From RGIG9041 sp045657265 (GTDB lineage: Bacteria > Bacillota > Clostridia > Oscillospirales > QAKW01), in the NCBI GenBank assembly GCA_045657265.1, contig JAZOSU010000035.1, forward strand, positions 62,001 through 126,000: DNA of 64,000 bases. Direction: 5' to 3'. The first letter of the stretch is position 1. Every line of letters begins with the position of its first letter. Below are positions 1 to 8,663 of the stretch, in pieces. The notes beneath the pieces were generated by a model. It saw only the letters and a list, made by a program, of their open reading frames with translations. It had not been told where the DNA came from and searched no databases. The position numbers were made by a program, and so were the translations under genes.

Positions 1-1
1 G

Positions 2-976
2 TACATTCAGGGACTTTCATCTTCACTGCCTGAATTTGTTCAGCGTGAGTTTATAAAAACAATAAAAGGTCTTGAAAACGCACAGATAATGCGCGTTGCA
101 TACGCTATTGAATATGATTGCACCGACCCTCTCGCTCTCGCTCCGACTCTTGAGTTCAAAGACATTTCCGGTCTGTACGGAGCAGGGCAGTTCAACGGGT
201 CATCAGGCTACGAAGAAGCCGCCGCGCAGGGTCTTGTGGCAGGTGTAAATGCAGCTCTCAAGCTTCTTGGCCGTGAGCCTTTCGTTCTTGACAGAGCAAG
301 TTCTTACATAGGTACACTTATTGACGATCTTACAACAAAAGGTACTCCCGAACCTTACAGAATGATGACCTCACGCAGTGAGTACAGACTTATTCTCCGT
401 CAGGATAATGCGGATTTACGTCTGACACCCATGGGATATGAAATAGGTCTTATAAGCGAGGAAAGATATCAGAAGTTTCTTAGCAAAAAAGCGCAGATTG
501 AAGCAGAAACCCAAAGGCTCAGACAGGTAAGCGCAACACCTAAAAACGAGGAGCTTCGTAAGCTTTTAGAGCAAAGAGAAACCCCTGCTCTCAAAAGCGG
601 CGCAAAGCTTTACGATTTACTTTCGCGTCCCCAGATTTCATACGACGATTTGTCTGTTGCCGACCCCGAAAGACCAAGTCTTCCAAAGGCGGTTACAAAA
701 CAGGTGGAAATTTCAATAAAATACAAAGGGTATATTGAAAAGCAGATAGCCGCCGCAAAGGAATTTTCAAGGCTTGAAAAGAAACTGCTTCCCGATGATA
801 TTGATTACCAAGGCATAAAAGGTCTTCGCATTGAAGCTATGCAGAAGCTTTCTAAAATAATGCCCAGAAGTCTCGGACAGGCAAGCAGAATCTCAGGCGT
901 AAGCCCTGCCGATATTACGGTACTTATGATATATCTGGAACAAAAGGAAAGAGAAAACAATGAAAAACGAAATTAA
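2..976 (+). CDS. mnmG: MnmG (GidA) tRNA U34 modification enzyme, 5'-truncated by window edge
   Basis: C-terminal 324 residues of the FAD-dependent partner of MnmE, which together install carboxymethylaminomethyl on U34 of tRNAs. The frame is open from base 2 (YIQGLSSSLPEF...) before the first Met codon at 89, so the N-terminal dinucleotide-binding half lies left of the window. Family landmarks seen are GQFNGSSGYEEAAAQG, TSRSEYRLILRQDNADLRLT and the C-terminal helical MnmE/tRNA-binding region (KYKGYIEKQ). It ends 17 bp inside rsmG, the usual mnmG-rsmG arrangement, so the two are co-transcribed. Confidence 0.96.
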   Translation, partial: YIQGLSSSLPEFVQREFIKTIKGLENAQIMRVAYAIEYDCTDPLALAPTLEFKDISGLYGAGQFNGSSGYEEAAAQGLVAGVNAALKLLGREPFVLDRASSYIGTLIDDLTTKGTPEPYRMMTSRSEYRLILRQDNADLRLTPMGYEIGLISEERYQKFLSKKAQIEAETQRLRQVSATPKNEELRKLLEQRETPALKSGAKLYDLLSRPQISYDDLSVADPERPSLPKAVTKQVEISIKYKGYIEKQIAAAKEFSRLEKKLLPDDIDYQGIKGLRIEAMQKLSKIMPRSLGQASRISGVSPADITVLMIYLEQKERENNEKRN

Positions 977-1691
977 GACTCTTACCGAGCTTTTAAACAA
1001 GGACAGAATTATATTTTCAGAGGATTTTGCTGACAAAATAGAGCAGTTTTCCGATATTTTTATCGAAACCTCAAAACACCTTAATCTTACCGCCATCAAA
1101 GAACCTCACGACATTATGATAAAACATTATTACGATAGCATTTATCCGCTGTCAACAGGTGTTTTCAAAAAAGACGCAAAGGTGATTGACATCGGTTGCG
1201 GAGGCGGTTTTCCAAGCATTCCCTTGAAACTTGCACGGCCTGACCTTGATTTTACTTTACTTGATTCACTCAAAAAACGCCTCACTTTTTTAGACGGAGT
1301 CATAAACGAGCTGTCACTTGATAAAATCACAACTCTTCACGCAAGAGCCGAAGAAGCATCAAGAAAAGAAGATCTTCGCGATAGCTTCGATATTGCCGTT
1401 TCAAGAGCGGTTGCGCCTCTTAACGTACTTTGCGAATATTGTCTGCCTTTTGTCAAACAGGGCGGAATTTTCATAGCTTATAAAGGCATTCCCGACGATG
1501 CGGAGATGGAATCGGCAATGGTTGCAATTTCCAAGCTTTCTTCAAGGGCTGAGGGTATGATTTCTTATAAACTGCCCGAGGGAATGGGTGAGCGTACCCT
1601 TATTATAATAAGGAAAACTGCTCCCACGCACCCGATGTACCCGAGAAGTACAAAAAATATGGCTAAATCACCACTTGGCACAGAGAAATAA
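960..1691 (+). CDS. rsmG: 16S rRNA (guanine-527-N7) methyltransferase RsmG (GidB)
   Basis: SAM-dependent methyltransferase that modifies G527 in the 530 loop of 16S rRNA. The 243 residues are normal for the family. The SAM-binding loop VIDIGCGGGFPSIPLK is at about residues 75-90, and the conserved SRAVAPL block and a C-terminal AKSPL tail (usual ending PAKxPL) are present. The ATG at 960 overlaps mnmG by 17 bp and has a purine-rich AAAGGAAAGAG stretch upstream. A strong terminator follows, so the mnmG operon ends here and noc is separate. Confidence 0.95.
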   Translation: MKNEIKTLTELLNKDRIIFSEDFADKIEQFSDIFIETSKHLNLTAIKEPHDIMIKHYYDSIYPLSTGVFKKDAKVIDIGCGGGFPSIPLKLARPDLDFTLLDSLKKRLTFLDGVINELSLDKITTLHARAEEASRKEDLRDSFDIAVSRAVAPLNVLCEYCLPFVKQGGIFIAYKGIPDDAEMESAMVAISKLSSRAEGMISYKLPEGMGERTLIIIRKTAPTHPMYPRSTKNMAKSPLGTEK

Positions 1692-1754
1692 AATACTCCG
1701 GAACAAAACAGTAAATATAGACTTAATAAAGCTAAAATTAATAGAATAATATAA

Positions 1755-1781
1755 AAAACATCGCAAATTGCGATGTTTTTT
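1755..1781 (+). terminator. intrinsic terminator after rsmG
   Basis: Stem AACATCGCA/TTGCGATGTT with a tiny loop, followed by a T run. Stems with nearly the same sequence close the PrsA-like gene (32374-32404) and the DAHP synthase gene (48613-48642). Confidence 0.9.
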
Positions 1782-1792
1782 CTTATTCATAT

Positions 1793-1906
1793 AGTAATGT
1801 TTCGCGCCACGTAAGCAACATATCGAGCGACGTCAGTCGTATATCGCATTGCGATAGCAACATCTTCATCTTTGGTCGGCTTTCGTCGAACTCTGTCGAA
1901 TGGTAT
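1793..1906. repeat. short-hairpin array I with ATATCG-type spacers
   Basis: Non-coding stretch with several unrelated small stem-loops, such as GCGACgtcaGTCG and ATCGCATTGCGAT, joined by CATATCG/TATATCG-like linkers. The same architecture recurs at 9598-9686, 26100-26275 and 34880-35095. No ORF in it is convincing. It lies between the rsmG terminator and the noc promoter. Confidence 0.55.
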
Positions 1907-1909
1907 TTG

Positions 1910-1938
1910 TTGACATTATTTACATAATATGGTAAACT
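1910..1938 (+). promoter_or_regulatory. sigma-A-type promoter of noc
   Basis: Perfect -35 TTGACA at 1910-1915, 17-bp spacer, -10 TAAACT at 1933-1938 (4/6 matches). The predicted start is near 1945, about 15 bp before the noc ATG, and the SD AAAGAGGG lies between. Confidence 0.7.
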
Positions 1939-1959
1939 CTAATCAAAGAGGGAAGAAAA

Positions 1960-2751
1960 ATGCCATTTTTATTTGTAAAAAACGAAAAACAAATAGCGCA
2001 GATAGAAACGGACAAACTTATGCCGTCAAAAAATCAGCCGAGAAAGCTATTTTCTGAAAAAAGCATTTCAGAACTTGCCGATTCTATAAAACAGCACGGC
2101 ATTTTACAACCGCTTTTAGTTACAGGCGACCAAAAAAACGGTTATAGTTTAATAGCAGGGGAAAGAAGGTTGCGCGCCGCACGAATTGCAGGTTTAAAAA
2201 CTGTTCCTGTTATAATTCTCACAAAAACCGAAAAAGAATGCGCTCAATTATCACTTATCGAAAATATTCAAAGAGAGCAACTGTCTTTTTTTGAAGAAGC
2301 CGAAAGTTATAAACGTCTTATGGAAGACTTTTCAATGTCTCAAATTGATATTGCAAAAGCGCTTTCAAAAAAACAGTCTACAATTTCCAACAAAATCCGC
2401 TTGTTGAAGCTTCCGCCAACCGCACAGGTTATAATTGCGGCAAACGGTCTCACAGAAAGACACGCGAGAGAGCTTTTAAAAATCACGGACAATTCTCTGC
2501 TTTACGAAGCTTTAGATAAAATTGTTCTTAAAAAATTAAATGTTGCTCAAACTGCCGAGTACATTAATACACTCATTTCTCCAAAACCTCAACCAAAACG
2601 AAGTTTCAAGATAGGGGAGATGAAAATTTATCTTAACACTATCAACAAGGCAGTACGACTTATACGAAAGTCGGGTATCAAACCCGTAACTCAATTGCAG
2701 GAGAGCGAAGGGTTTGTTGAATATATAATCAAGATACCCAAAACATCCTAA
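1960..2751 (+). CDS. noc: Noc-like ParB-family protein (nucleoid occlusion)
   Basis: ParB-superfamily CTP-dependent DNA-binding clamp of 263 residues. The N-terminal ParB/Srx domain carries the CTP-binding AGERRLRAAR motif near residues 67-76 and SLIENIQREQLS, followed by a helix-turn-helix (MSQIDIAKALSKKQSTISNK). The position between rsmG and parA is where Bacillota carry noc, and a second canonical parB is downstream, so Noc is the better name. In Bacillus, Noc binds its own sites and blocks division over the nucleoid. I did not see a Noc consensus site here and cannot exclude that this is a second ParB using the adjacent parS sites. Confidence 0.8.
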   Translation: MPFLFVKNEKQIAQIETDKLMPSKNQPRKLFSEKSISELADSIKQHGILQPLLVTGDQKNGYSLIAGERRLRAARIAGLKTVPVIILTKTEKECAQLSLIENIQREQLSFFEEAESYKRLMEDFSMSQIDIAKALSKKQSTISNKIRLLKLPPTAQVIIAANGLTERHARELLKITDNSLLYEALDKIVLKKLNVAQTAEYINTLISPKPQPKRSFKIGEMKIYLNTINKAVRLIRKSGIKPVTQLQESEGFVEYIIKIPKTS

Positions 2752-2763
2752 TCCCCTTAAAAC

Positions 2764-2782
2764 TGCCTCTCCCCCAGAGGCA
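2764..2782. repeat. perfect 7-bp hairpin downstream of noc
   Basis: TGCCTCT-CCCCC-AGAGGCA, a perfect stem with a pure C5 loop, placed between the noc stop and its terminator. It may stabilise the transcript end or be a relic of a dispersed palindromic element. Confidence 0.6.
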
Positions 2783-2787
2783 ACGAG

Positions 2788-2817
2788 AAAGAGCCCACCG
2801 CAAAGGGCTCTTTTTTG
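2788..2817 (+). terminator. terminator after noc
   Basis: Stem AAGAGCCC/GGGCTCTT with loop ACCGCAAA, then TTTTTTG. Confidence 0.9.
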
Positions 2818-2832
2818 TTTGCCGAATTTGAA

Positions 2833-2848
2833 TGTTTCACGTGAAACA
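2833..2848. promoter_or_regulatory. parS site 1
   Basis: TGTTTCACGTGAAACA, an exact match to the Bacillus parS consensus, inside a 20-bp perfect palindrome (2831-2850). It is the nucleation site for ParB sliding clamps and lies directly upstream of parA. Confidence 0.96.
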
Positions 2849-2879
2849 TTTTAGATTTGATAGGTATTAGCAAAGACAA

Positions 2880-2895
2880 TGTTTCACGTGAAACA
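2880..2895. promoter_or_regulatory. parS site 2
   Basis: Second exact TGTTTCACGTGAAACA, inside a 22-bp perfect palindrome (2877-2898). It is 47 bp from site 1 centre to centre. Confidence 0.96.
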
Positions 2896-2898
2896 TTG

Positions 2899-3111
2899 TC
2901 TGAAACTATATCTTGTATAGGGTGAAAAACAGGCACAATTGTGTCAAATCATCAAGCATACACTAAATATAGAAATGTAAAACAAAATATTGTTTAGAGC
3001 CAAGAGATAGCCACAATTTGTTGTAAAAATTAAAAAAATGTAAAAAACCTTTATTTTTTATATATTATATGTTACAATAATACGGTAATTTAAGAATACG
3101 GACGTGAAATA
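2899..3111 (+). promoter_or_regulatory. AT-rich upstream region of parA, promoter not resolved
   Basis: Very AT-rich sequence between parS site 2 and parA. Several TATA-like stretches near 3060-3085 could hold a -10 element, but none pairs with a good -35. The SD before the parA ATG is weak (GGACGTGA). No ORF or hairpin stands out. Confidence 0.4.
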
Positions 3112-3882
3112 ATGGGAAAAATAATCTCTATAATAAATCAAAAAGGCGGAGTAGGGAAGACCACAACTACCGTTAACCTTGCTGCCGCAGTAGCTGAGAC
3201 AGGTAAAAAGGTTTTACTTGTAGACCTTGACAGCCAGTCTAACGCAACATCAAGCTACGGAATAACGGGCAAAACTCTCAAAACTTCTATTTACAATCTG
3301 CTCGTATCTGAAGCCGAACCAAAAGACGCAATAATACATACTAAATACTGCGGTGTTGACCTTATAGGTTCAAACATTGATTTGGCGGGCGCGGAAATTG
3401 AAATGGTAGTGTTTGACAAGAGAGAATATCTTTTAAAAGAGGTTCTCAACAAAATAAGACATCTTTACGATTTCGTTTTCATAGACTGTCCGCCGTCTCT
3501 TGGACTTTTAACGCTCAATGCACTTGCGGCATCAAACAGTATACTTATCCCCATTCAGCCGGAATACTTTGCACTTGAAGGTGTTTCTAAGCTTATAAAC
3601 ACAGTAAAACAGGTTAAGAAGGGTATAAACCCATCTCTTGCAATGGAAGGTGTACTTCTGACAATGTACGACGGAAGACTTAATCTTACGTTGCAGGTCG
3701 CAGACGAGGTTAAAAAATATTTCGGGGACAAGGTTTATAAAAACGTAATACCGAGAAACGTAAGACTTTGCGAAGCTCCAAGCCACGGAATGCCTGTTAT
3801 AACCTATGACAGATATTCAAAAGGCGCACTTACATACAGAGAACTTGCAAAAGAATTTTTAAAGGCACAGGAGGTCAGATAA
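3112..3882 (+). CDS. parA: chromosome partitioning ATPase ParA (Soj)
   Basis: Deviant Walker-type ATPase, 256 residues, that binds nucleoid DNA as an ATP dimer and works with ParB-parS in origin segregation; Soj homologs also modulate DnaA. The deviant Walker A NQKGGVGKTTTTVNLA starts near residue 9, Walker A' is VLLVDLDSQSNATSS, and Walker B is YDFVFIDCPPSLG. The parB start immediately abuts its stop. It heads a packed + strand run that continues to tRNA-Leu. Confidence 0.97.
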   Translation: MGKIISIINQKGGVGKTTTTVNLAAAVAETGKKVLLVDLDSQSNATSSYGITGKTLKTSIYNLLVSEAEPKDAIIHTKYCGVDLIGSNIDLAGAEIEMVVFDKREYLLKEVLNKIRHLYDFVFIDCPPSLGLLTLNALAASNSILIPIQPEYFALEGVSKLINTVKQVKKGINPSLAMEGVLLTMYDGRLNLTLQVADEVKKYFGDKVYKNVIPRNVRLCEAPSHGMPVITYDRYSKGALTYRELAKEFLKAQEVR

Positions 3883-4734
3883 ATGGCTAAAGGACTTGGA
3901 AAAGGGTTCGGAGCACTTATTGACGAAAACTCATACGAAATAGAGGGAAAAAGCGTAACCGAGGTACGCATTTCAGACATTGAGCCCGACAAAAACCAGC
4001 CCAGACGTGAGTTTGAGCCTACTGCTCTTGAAGAACTTTCAGAATCAATTAAACTTCACGGAGTTATATCTCCTATAGTCGTGACTAAAATAGAGAACGA
4101 CAGATACAGAATTATAGCAGGTGAGCGCCGTTGGAGAGCTTCAAAACTTGCAGGGCTTGAAAAGATACCTGTTGTGGTGAAAGATTACACAGAGCAACAG
4201 CTTGCGGAAATAAGCCTTGTTGAAAATCTTCAGAGGGAAGATCTTAACCCCCTTGAAGAGGCTTTCGGTTACAAAAACCTTATGGAAACATACAAGCTGA
4301 CACAGGAACAGGTTGCAGAAAAGGTTTCAAAATCAAGAAGCGCGGTTGCAAACGCACTAAGACTTCTTAATTTGCCTGAACAGGTGCTTGACTTTGTAAA
4401 AACAGGTGAACTTTCAGCAGGCCACGCAAGAACTTTGCTTTCACTCCCTGACGGAGACAGTATGACTGCGGCGGCAAACAAAATAATAAGCGATGATCTT
4501 TCTGTAAGACAGACTGAAAACCTTATCAAAAAAATGAAAGACGCAATGATAGTAACACCGCCAATGCCGATGGATGCTGAAATCGCCCTTGCCTTAACTG
4601 AGCTTGAAAACAGAGCAAGAGTCGGCACAGGCAACAAAGTAAAAATCAAACATACAAATAAAAACAACGGCAAGATTGAGATTTTTTATAATTCTACCGC
4701 AGAACTTGAAAAACTCATAGATATGCTGTCATAG
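3883..4734 (+). CDS. parB: chromosome partitioning protein ParB (Spo0J)
   Basis: CTP-dependent parS-binding clamp of 283 residues. It begins with the typical MAKGLGKGFGALI tail that stimulates ParA, then the ParB/Srx domain with AGERRWRASKLAG (CTP-binding GERR motif) and SLVENLQREDLNPLEEA. The helix-turn-helix LTQEQVAEKVSKSRSAVANAL recognises parS, and a short C-terminal dimerisation domain ends the protein. The two parS sites are 1 kb upstream, near the noc end. Confidence 0.97.
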   Translation: MAKGLGKGFGALIDENSYEIEGKSVTEVRISDIEPDKNQPRREFEPTALEELSESIKLHGVISPIVVTKIENDRYRIIAGERRWRASKLAGLEKIPVVVKDYTEQQLAEISLVENLQREDLNPLEEAFGYKNLMETYKLTQEQVAEKVSKSRSAVANALRLLNLPEQVLDFVKTGELSAGHARTLLSLPDGDSMTAAANKIISDDLSVRQTENLIKKMKDAMIVTPPMPMDAEIALALTELENRARVGTGNKVKIKHTNKNNGKIEIFYNSTAELEKLIDMLS

Positions 4735-4747
4735 GGGGTAAAAGGCC

Positions 4748-5257
4748 TTGTTGTTTGGAAAAAAAGAGAAAAAAACACCTGCTAAAGAGACAGAAAACGG
4801 CGGTGAACAGAAATTTGAAAAAGATATAAAGGTTCTTTGGATATATACCACCTTGTTTTGTTTGTTTGCGCTTGTGCTTATAATCATTTCATCGGTAATT
4901 CAGGGCAAAATCCACTCTGACGAAGAATACTATCAGGACCTTTACGAAGGAGAAAAGGCAAGTTCACAGTCAACAATACAGAATATTCAGACTGAAAATG
5001 CCGCTCTTAAATCAGCTCTTGAACAATATAAAAAAGAGAATGAGAATTTAGTAAATAAAAATAGTGCTGACGAGCTGGTTATAAACAGCGCCGCAGCAAT
5101 AATAGAAAACGGAGAATATCTGCTAACGGCACAGGCAGAAGCCTATTCGGGCAGTGTGAAAAAAGCCCGTGAAGCCCTTGCGCTTGTGGATGAGAGCGCA
5201 CTTACAGAGCAGATGAGCGAAGTTTATGACAAACTTTGCAAAAGACTCGGCGTATGA
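4748..5257 (+). CDS. single-pass membrane protein with coiled coil, function unknown
   Basis: I do not recognise a named family. The protein has 169 residues and starts with TTG behind a good SD (AGGGGG). A Lys/Glu-rich N-terminus of about 35 residues precedes one membrane span (VLWIYTTLFCLFALVLIIIS), then a long predicted coiled coil (heptad-like QTENAALKSALEQYKKENEN) and a helical C-terminus. It begins 13 bp after parB and its stop overlaps the rnhA start. The topology resembles bitopic cell-division or segregation accessory proteins, but the link to ParAB is only inferred from position. Confidence 0.8.
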   Translation: MLFGKKEKKTPAKETENGGEQKFEKDIKVLWIYTTLFCLFALVLIIISSVIQGKIHSDEEYYQDLYEGEKASSQSTIQNIQTENAALKSALEQYKKENENLVNKNSADELVINSAAAIIENGEYLLTAQAEAYSGSVKKAREALALVDESALTEQMSEVYDKLCKRLGV

Positions 5258-5703
5258 AAAAAGTAACTATTTATTCCGACGGAGCCTGTAGCGGTAACCC
5301 CGGCCCCGGCGGATTTGGTACCATATTGGTGTTTGAGGGCAGGGAAAAGTGCATAAGTAAAGGTTTTCCCGATACCACAAACAACAGAATGGAGCTTTTG
5401 GGCGCAATAGAAGGACTTGAAGCTCTTAATCAACCTTGCGAGGTAACTATTGTAAGCGATTCTAAGTATCTTTGTGATGCCATTAATCAGGGTTGGCTTG
5501 AAAATTGGAAAATGCGCGGTTGGAAAAAAGCTGACAAAAAACCGGTGCTTAATCCTGAACTATGGCACAGACTTGACAGTCTTTTATCGGTGCATAAGGT
5601 GACTTTTGAATGGGTCAAAGGACATGACGGACACGAATACAACGAACGCTGTGATAAAATGGCAGTAAACGAATATCAGAAGTTTTTGAAAGGAAGTAAA
5701 TAA
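5254..5703 (+). CDS. rnhA: ribonuclease HI
   Basis: Degrades the RNA strand of RNA:DNA hybrids, as in primers and R-loops. The 149 residues contain the four metal-binding acids: Asp in YSDGACSGNPGPGG, Glu in NNRMELLGAIEGLEAL, Asp in IVSDSKYLCDAIN and Asp in NERCDKMAV, plus the handle region (WKMRGWKKADKKPV) typical of E. coli-type RNase HI. I chose the ATG at 5254 because the family starts with K-x-V-x-IYSDG and this ATG overlaps the upstream stop as ATGA; an upstream TTG at 5236 is unlikely. Confidence 0.95.
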   Translation: MKKVTIYSDGACSGNPGPGGFGTILVFEGREKCISKGFPDTTNNRMELLGAIEGLEALNQPCEVTIVSDSKYLCDAINQGWLENWKMRGWKKADKKPVLNPELWHRLDSLLSVHKVTFEWVKGHDGHEYNERCDKMAVNEYQKFLKGSK

Positions 5704-5704
5704 A

Positions 5705-6874
5705 TTGGAAAAGAAATTTGTCTATGCAGATAACGCGGCGACAACAAGAGTGAGACCTGAAGTACTGGCTAAAATGATTCCGTACTTCACAGAATATTAC
5801 GGAAATCCATCGAGCCTTTATTCAGTAGGCAGACAAACCGCCGTTGCTGTAGACAAGGCAAGGGAAGAGGTTGCAAATGCTCTTGGTTGCAAAGCTCAGG
5901 AAATAATATTCACATCAGGCGGAAGTGAAAGTGATAATATGGCTATCCGCGGTATCGCCGCCAAAAAAGGTAGCGGTCATATAATTACAACCAAAATAGA
6001 ACATCACGCAGTTTTGCATACAGTACAGGACCTTGAAAAACAAGGTTTTGAGGCTACTTATCTTGACGTAGATGCACAGGGCCTTATTTCTCTTGATCAG
6101 CTTAAAGACGCTATCAGAGAAGATACCATTCTTATTACCGTGATGTTTGCCAATAATGAAATAGGCACAATTCAGCCTATAAAAGAAATAGGCGAAATTG
6201 CAAAAGAACATAATATACCTTTCCATACCGATGCGGTACAGGCAGTAGGGCACGTTCATATAAACGTTGCGGAAATGAATATTGATATGCTTTCTCTGTC
6301 TGCTCATAAATTCGGCGGACCGAAAGGCACAGGCGTTCTTTACGTAAGACGCGGTCTTGCTCCCAAAACCCTTATAACAGGCGGCGGACAGGAGCGCGGT
6401 AAAAGAGCAGGTACCGAAAATATCGCGGGAATTTTAGGTTGTGCGGAAGCTCTCAGACTTGCAAGTGCTGAAATTGACAGTGAAACTGAAAAACTCACTA
6501 AAATGAGAGACCGACTTATAGACGGAATTCTTTCAACCATTCCATATACAAGACTTAACGGCTCAAGAGAAAAAAGACTTGCATCAAACGTTAACATATC
6601 GGTAGAATATATCGAGGGCGAAAGCCTTATACTTATGCTTGATATGTTCGGTATATGCGCATCATCAGGCTCTGCATGTACTACAGGTTCGCTTGACCCG
6701 TCACACGTTTTACTTGCTCTGGGACTTACTCACGAGGTAGCGCACGGTTCCCTCAGACTCTCTCTCGGTCACGACACCACAGATGCAGATATAGATTATA
6801 TTTTGGAAGTTTTGCCGAAAGTTGTAGACAGACTTCGTGCAATGTCTCCTGTTTGGGACAGAAAGGATAAATAA
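5705..6874 (+). CDS. nifS: cysteine desulfurase, NifS/IscS class
   Basis: PLP enzyme of 389 residues that takes sulfur from cysteine for Fe-S cluster building. It shows DNAATTRVRPEV at the start, the PLP-lysine block LSLSAHKFGGPKGTG near residue 200, and the flexible loop CASSGSACTTGSLDPSHV with the catalytic Cys. The first codon is TTG behind GGAAG. The stop overlaps the iscU ATG by one base, and the pairing with a scaffold gene supports a housekeeping ISC-type system. Confidence 0.95.
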   Translation: MEKKFVYADNAATTRVRPEVLAKMIPYFTEYYGNPSSLYSVGRQTAVAVDKAREEVANALGCKAQEIIFTSGGSESDNMAIRGIAAKKGSGHIITTKIEHHAVLHTVQDLEKQGFEATYLDVDAQGLISLDQLKDAIREDTILITVMFANNEIGTIQPIKEIGEIAKEHNIPFHTDAVQAVGHVHINVAEMNIDMLSLSAHKFGGPKGTGVLYVRRGLAPKTLITGGGQERGKRAGTENIAGILGCAEALRLASAEIDSETEKLTKMRDRLIDGILSTIPYTRLNGSREKRLASNVNISVEYIEGESLILMLDMFGICASSGSACTTGSLDPSHVLLALGLTHEVAHGSLRLSLGHDTTDADIDYILEVLPKVVDRLRAMSPVWDRKDK

Positions 6875-7299
6875 TGTACAGCGAAAAAGTAATGGACCAT
6901 TTTGCAAACCCAAGAAACGTGGGTGAAATAGAAAACGCAGACGGCGTAGGCGAGGTAGGCAACGCAAAATGCGGAGATATTATGAGAATATATCTCAAAA
7001 TAGACGATAACAAAATTACAGACGTCAAATTCAAAACTTTCGGTTGCGGCGCGGCTATTGCCACTTCTTCAATGGCAACCGAACTCATAAAAGGAAAAAG
7101 CGTTGAAGATGCTCTCGAGCTTACAAACAAAGCGGTTGTTGAAGCTCTTGACGGTCTTCCGCCCGTAAAACTTCATTGCTCAGTTCTTGCAGAAGAAGCT
7201 GTAAAAGCTGCAATAAAAGATTACTACGACAAAAACGGTATCCAGCATAATATTGACATCGGAGGATGCTCCGGCTGTTGCGGCAGTTGTGAAGCATAA
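6874..7299 (+). CDS. iscU: Fe-S cluster scaffold protein NifU/IscU
   Basis: Scaffold of 141 residues on which the cysteine desulfurase builds [2Fe-2S] clusters. The three cluster ligands are seen in GNAKCGDIMRIY, KTFGCGAAIATSSM and VKLHCSVLAEEA. The protein ends in an unusual Cys-rich tail (CSGCCGSC) that could bind extra metal. It is translationally coupled to nifS. The IscU fold is shared with the 53.7-kb scaffold protein, which is a clear paralog (LGCSGMTHSAAMAAEI). Confidence 0.94.
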   Translation: MYSEKVMDHFANPRNVGEIENADGVGEVGNAKCGDIMRIYLKIDDNKITDVKFKTFGCGAAIATSSMATELIKGKSVEDALELTNKAVVEALDGLPPVKLHCSVLAEEAVKAAIKDYYDKNGIQHNIDIGGCSGCCGSCEA

Positions 7300-7304
7300 C
7301 GCTT

Positions 7305-8663
7305 ATGAAACGTTTAATTTCAATTATTCTTACTCTTGTTATTGTTTTATCTCTCTTTGCATGCGCTCCCGATAACGTTATAGCTCCCGATACGGAGCCT
7401 GAGACTGAAAATACTCAGACAGATGCGCCTGTAAAACAAGAAAACGAAACAGAAAAAGAACCTGAACAGACACCTGAAAAAGAATCTGTTAAAAAAGAAA
7501 AAAATAAAGATATTATGCCGACTTTGGACATAGATACTCTTGACTACGTAACTCTTAAAACAAAAGACCTTAAAGACAGTTATCTTACTTTCTTTGTAGG
7601 AGACAGTTCATTTTCGGCAGGTGATATGACCGAGAGTGAGTGGATTAAGGAAATATCCAAAAAATTCGGTTTTGCCGTAGATATGAAAATCACTGCTGAC
7701 AGCAGACTTTACTCATCACAGCTTATTGCTCAGAAATCGGGTATAAATCTTGACCTTATCTTTGCAAAACTTGATGATTTTGTATCTTCTGCTTCTCTTA
7801 TGCAGAATATTGACAGTTTTGTGGAATCAACAGATTCTTCACCTTTTTCATCACGTATATTCGACCTTTCGGGAAAAAAACTTCTTTCAGGTAAAGGTAA
7901 CGCTAAAACTCTTTGGTATAACAAAGCCATAATCAAAGAATCTCCTGCGACTGACTGGACTTTTGACGATTTCAAAAAATTGTCAGAAACTTCAAAAAAC
8001 GCAGGCTGTGACCTTCTTGAAACAAACAGTTTCGTTGAGTTTTTCTCTTGCGGAAATGAGCAGATTACAGGATATGATGCCGAAAACGGTTATATTATGA
8101 AAGCTCAGGACAAAGGGGCAAGAGATATCCTTGCAGAGTTTGCATCTCTTACGCAAAGCGAGCAGTCGGAAAGCGAAAAAACCAAAAAGTTTATTAAAGA
8201 AAACGTAGCATTTATTTACACTGACACTCCTTACAGAAGAAATAATATGCAAATCGGTTGGGCTCCTCTTCCCTCCTATGGCGAGGATGGTACCAACGTT
8301 ATGGCTCTTTGCGGTGCAGGACTCGGTCTTTCAAATACCATTCCGGAAAAAAACAAAGATGCGGCAATAACCTTTGCTATGCTCTGGTGCGCAAGATATT
8401 CAGAAAGCCGTGAAGATACACTTATGTTTGATCTCGGTCTTTCAAAGGCAGACTGCGAGCAGTATATAGCTCTTTGTGAGCAGACAGGCGGTATTTACGC
8501 AGCCGACAGACAGATTAATACTTTTTTTGACGGCAAAAACGGTATTTTGCCCATGTATTATGCAGACGATCCCTATAATGGTGTTGAACCTGAACTCAGT
8601 TCGATAATGTACCCTGTTCCTCTTGCATACGACAGGGCAGAGCTTATTAATTCAAGATATTGA
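7305..8663 (+). CDS. lipoprotein, extracellular solute-binding-like
   Basis: Secreted lipoprotein of 452 residues. The signal peptide ends in a lipobox (SLFAC, lipidated Cys20), followed by an acidic Glu/Lys/Pro-rich linker to about residue 70, then a two-lobed periplasmic-binding-protein-like domain with LWYNKAIIKESPATDWTFDDF, a block typical of ABC sugar-binding proteins. No permease or ATPase gene is near. It sits between iscU and ymdB in the same transcription unit, so it may be an orphan binding protein or a wall-associated sensor; the ligand cannot be read from sequence. Confidence 0.8.
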   Translation: MKRLISIILTLVIVLSLFACAPDNVIAPDTEPETENTQTDAPVKQENETEKEPEQTPEKESVKKEKNKDIMPTLDIDTLDYVTLKTKDLKDSYLTFFVGDSSFSAGDMTESEWIKEISKKFGFAVDMKITADSRLYSSQLIAQKSGINLDLIFAKLDDFVSSASLMQNIDSFVESTDSSPFSSRIFDLSGKKLLSGKGNAKTLWYNKAIIKESPATDWTFDDFKKLSETSKNAGCDLLETNSFVEFFSCGNEQITGYDAENGYIMKAQDKGARDILAEFASLTQSEQSESEKTKKFIKENVAFIYTDTPYRRNNMQIGWAPLPSYGEDGTNVMALCGAGLGLSNTIPEKNKDAAITFAMLWCARYSESREDTLMFDLGLSKADCEQYIALCEQTGGIYAADRQINTFFDGKNGILPMYYADDPYNGVEPELSSIMYPVPLAYDRAELINSRY

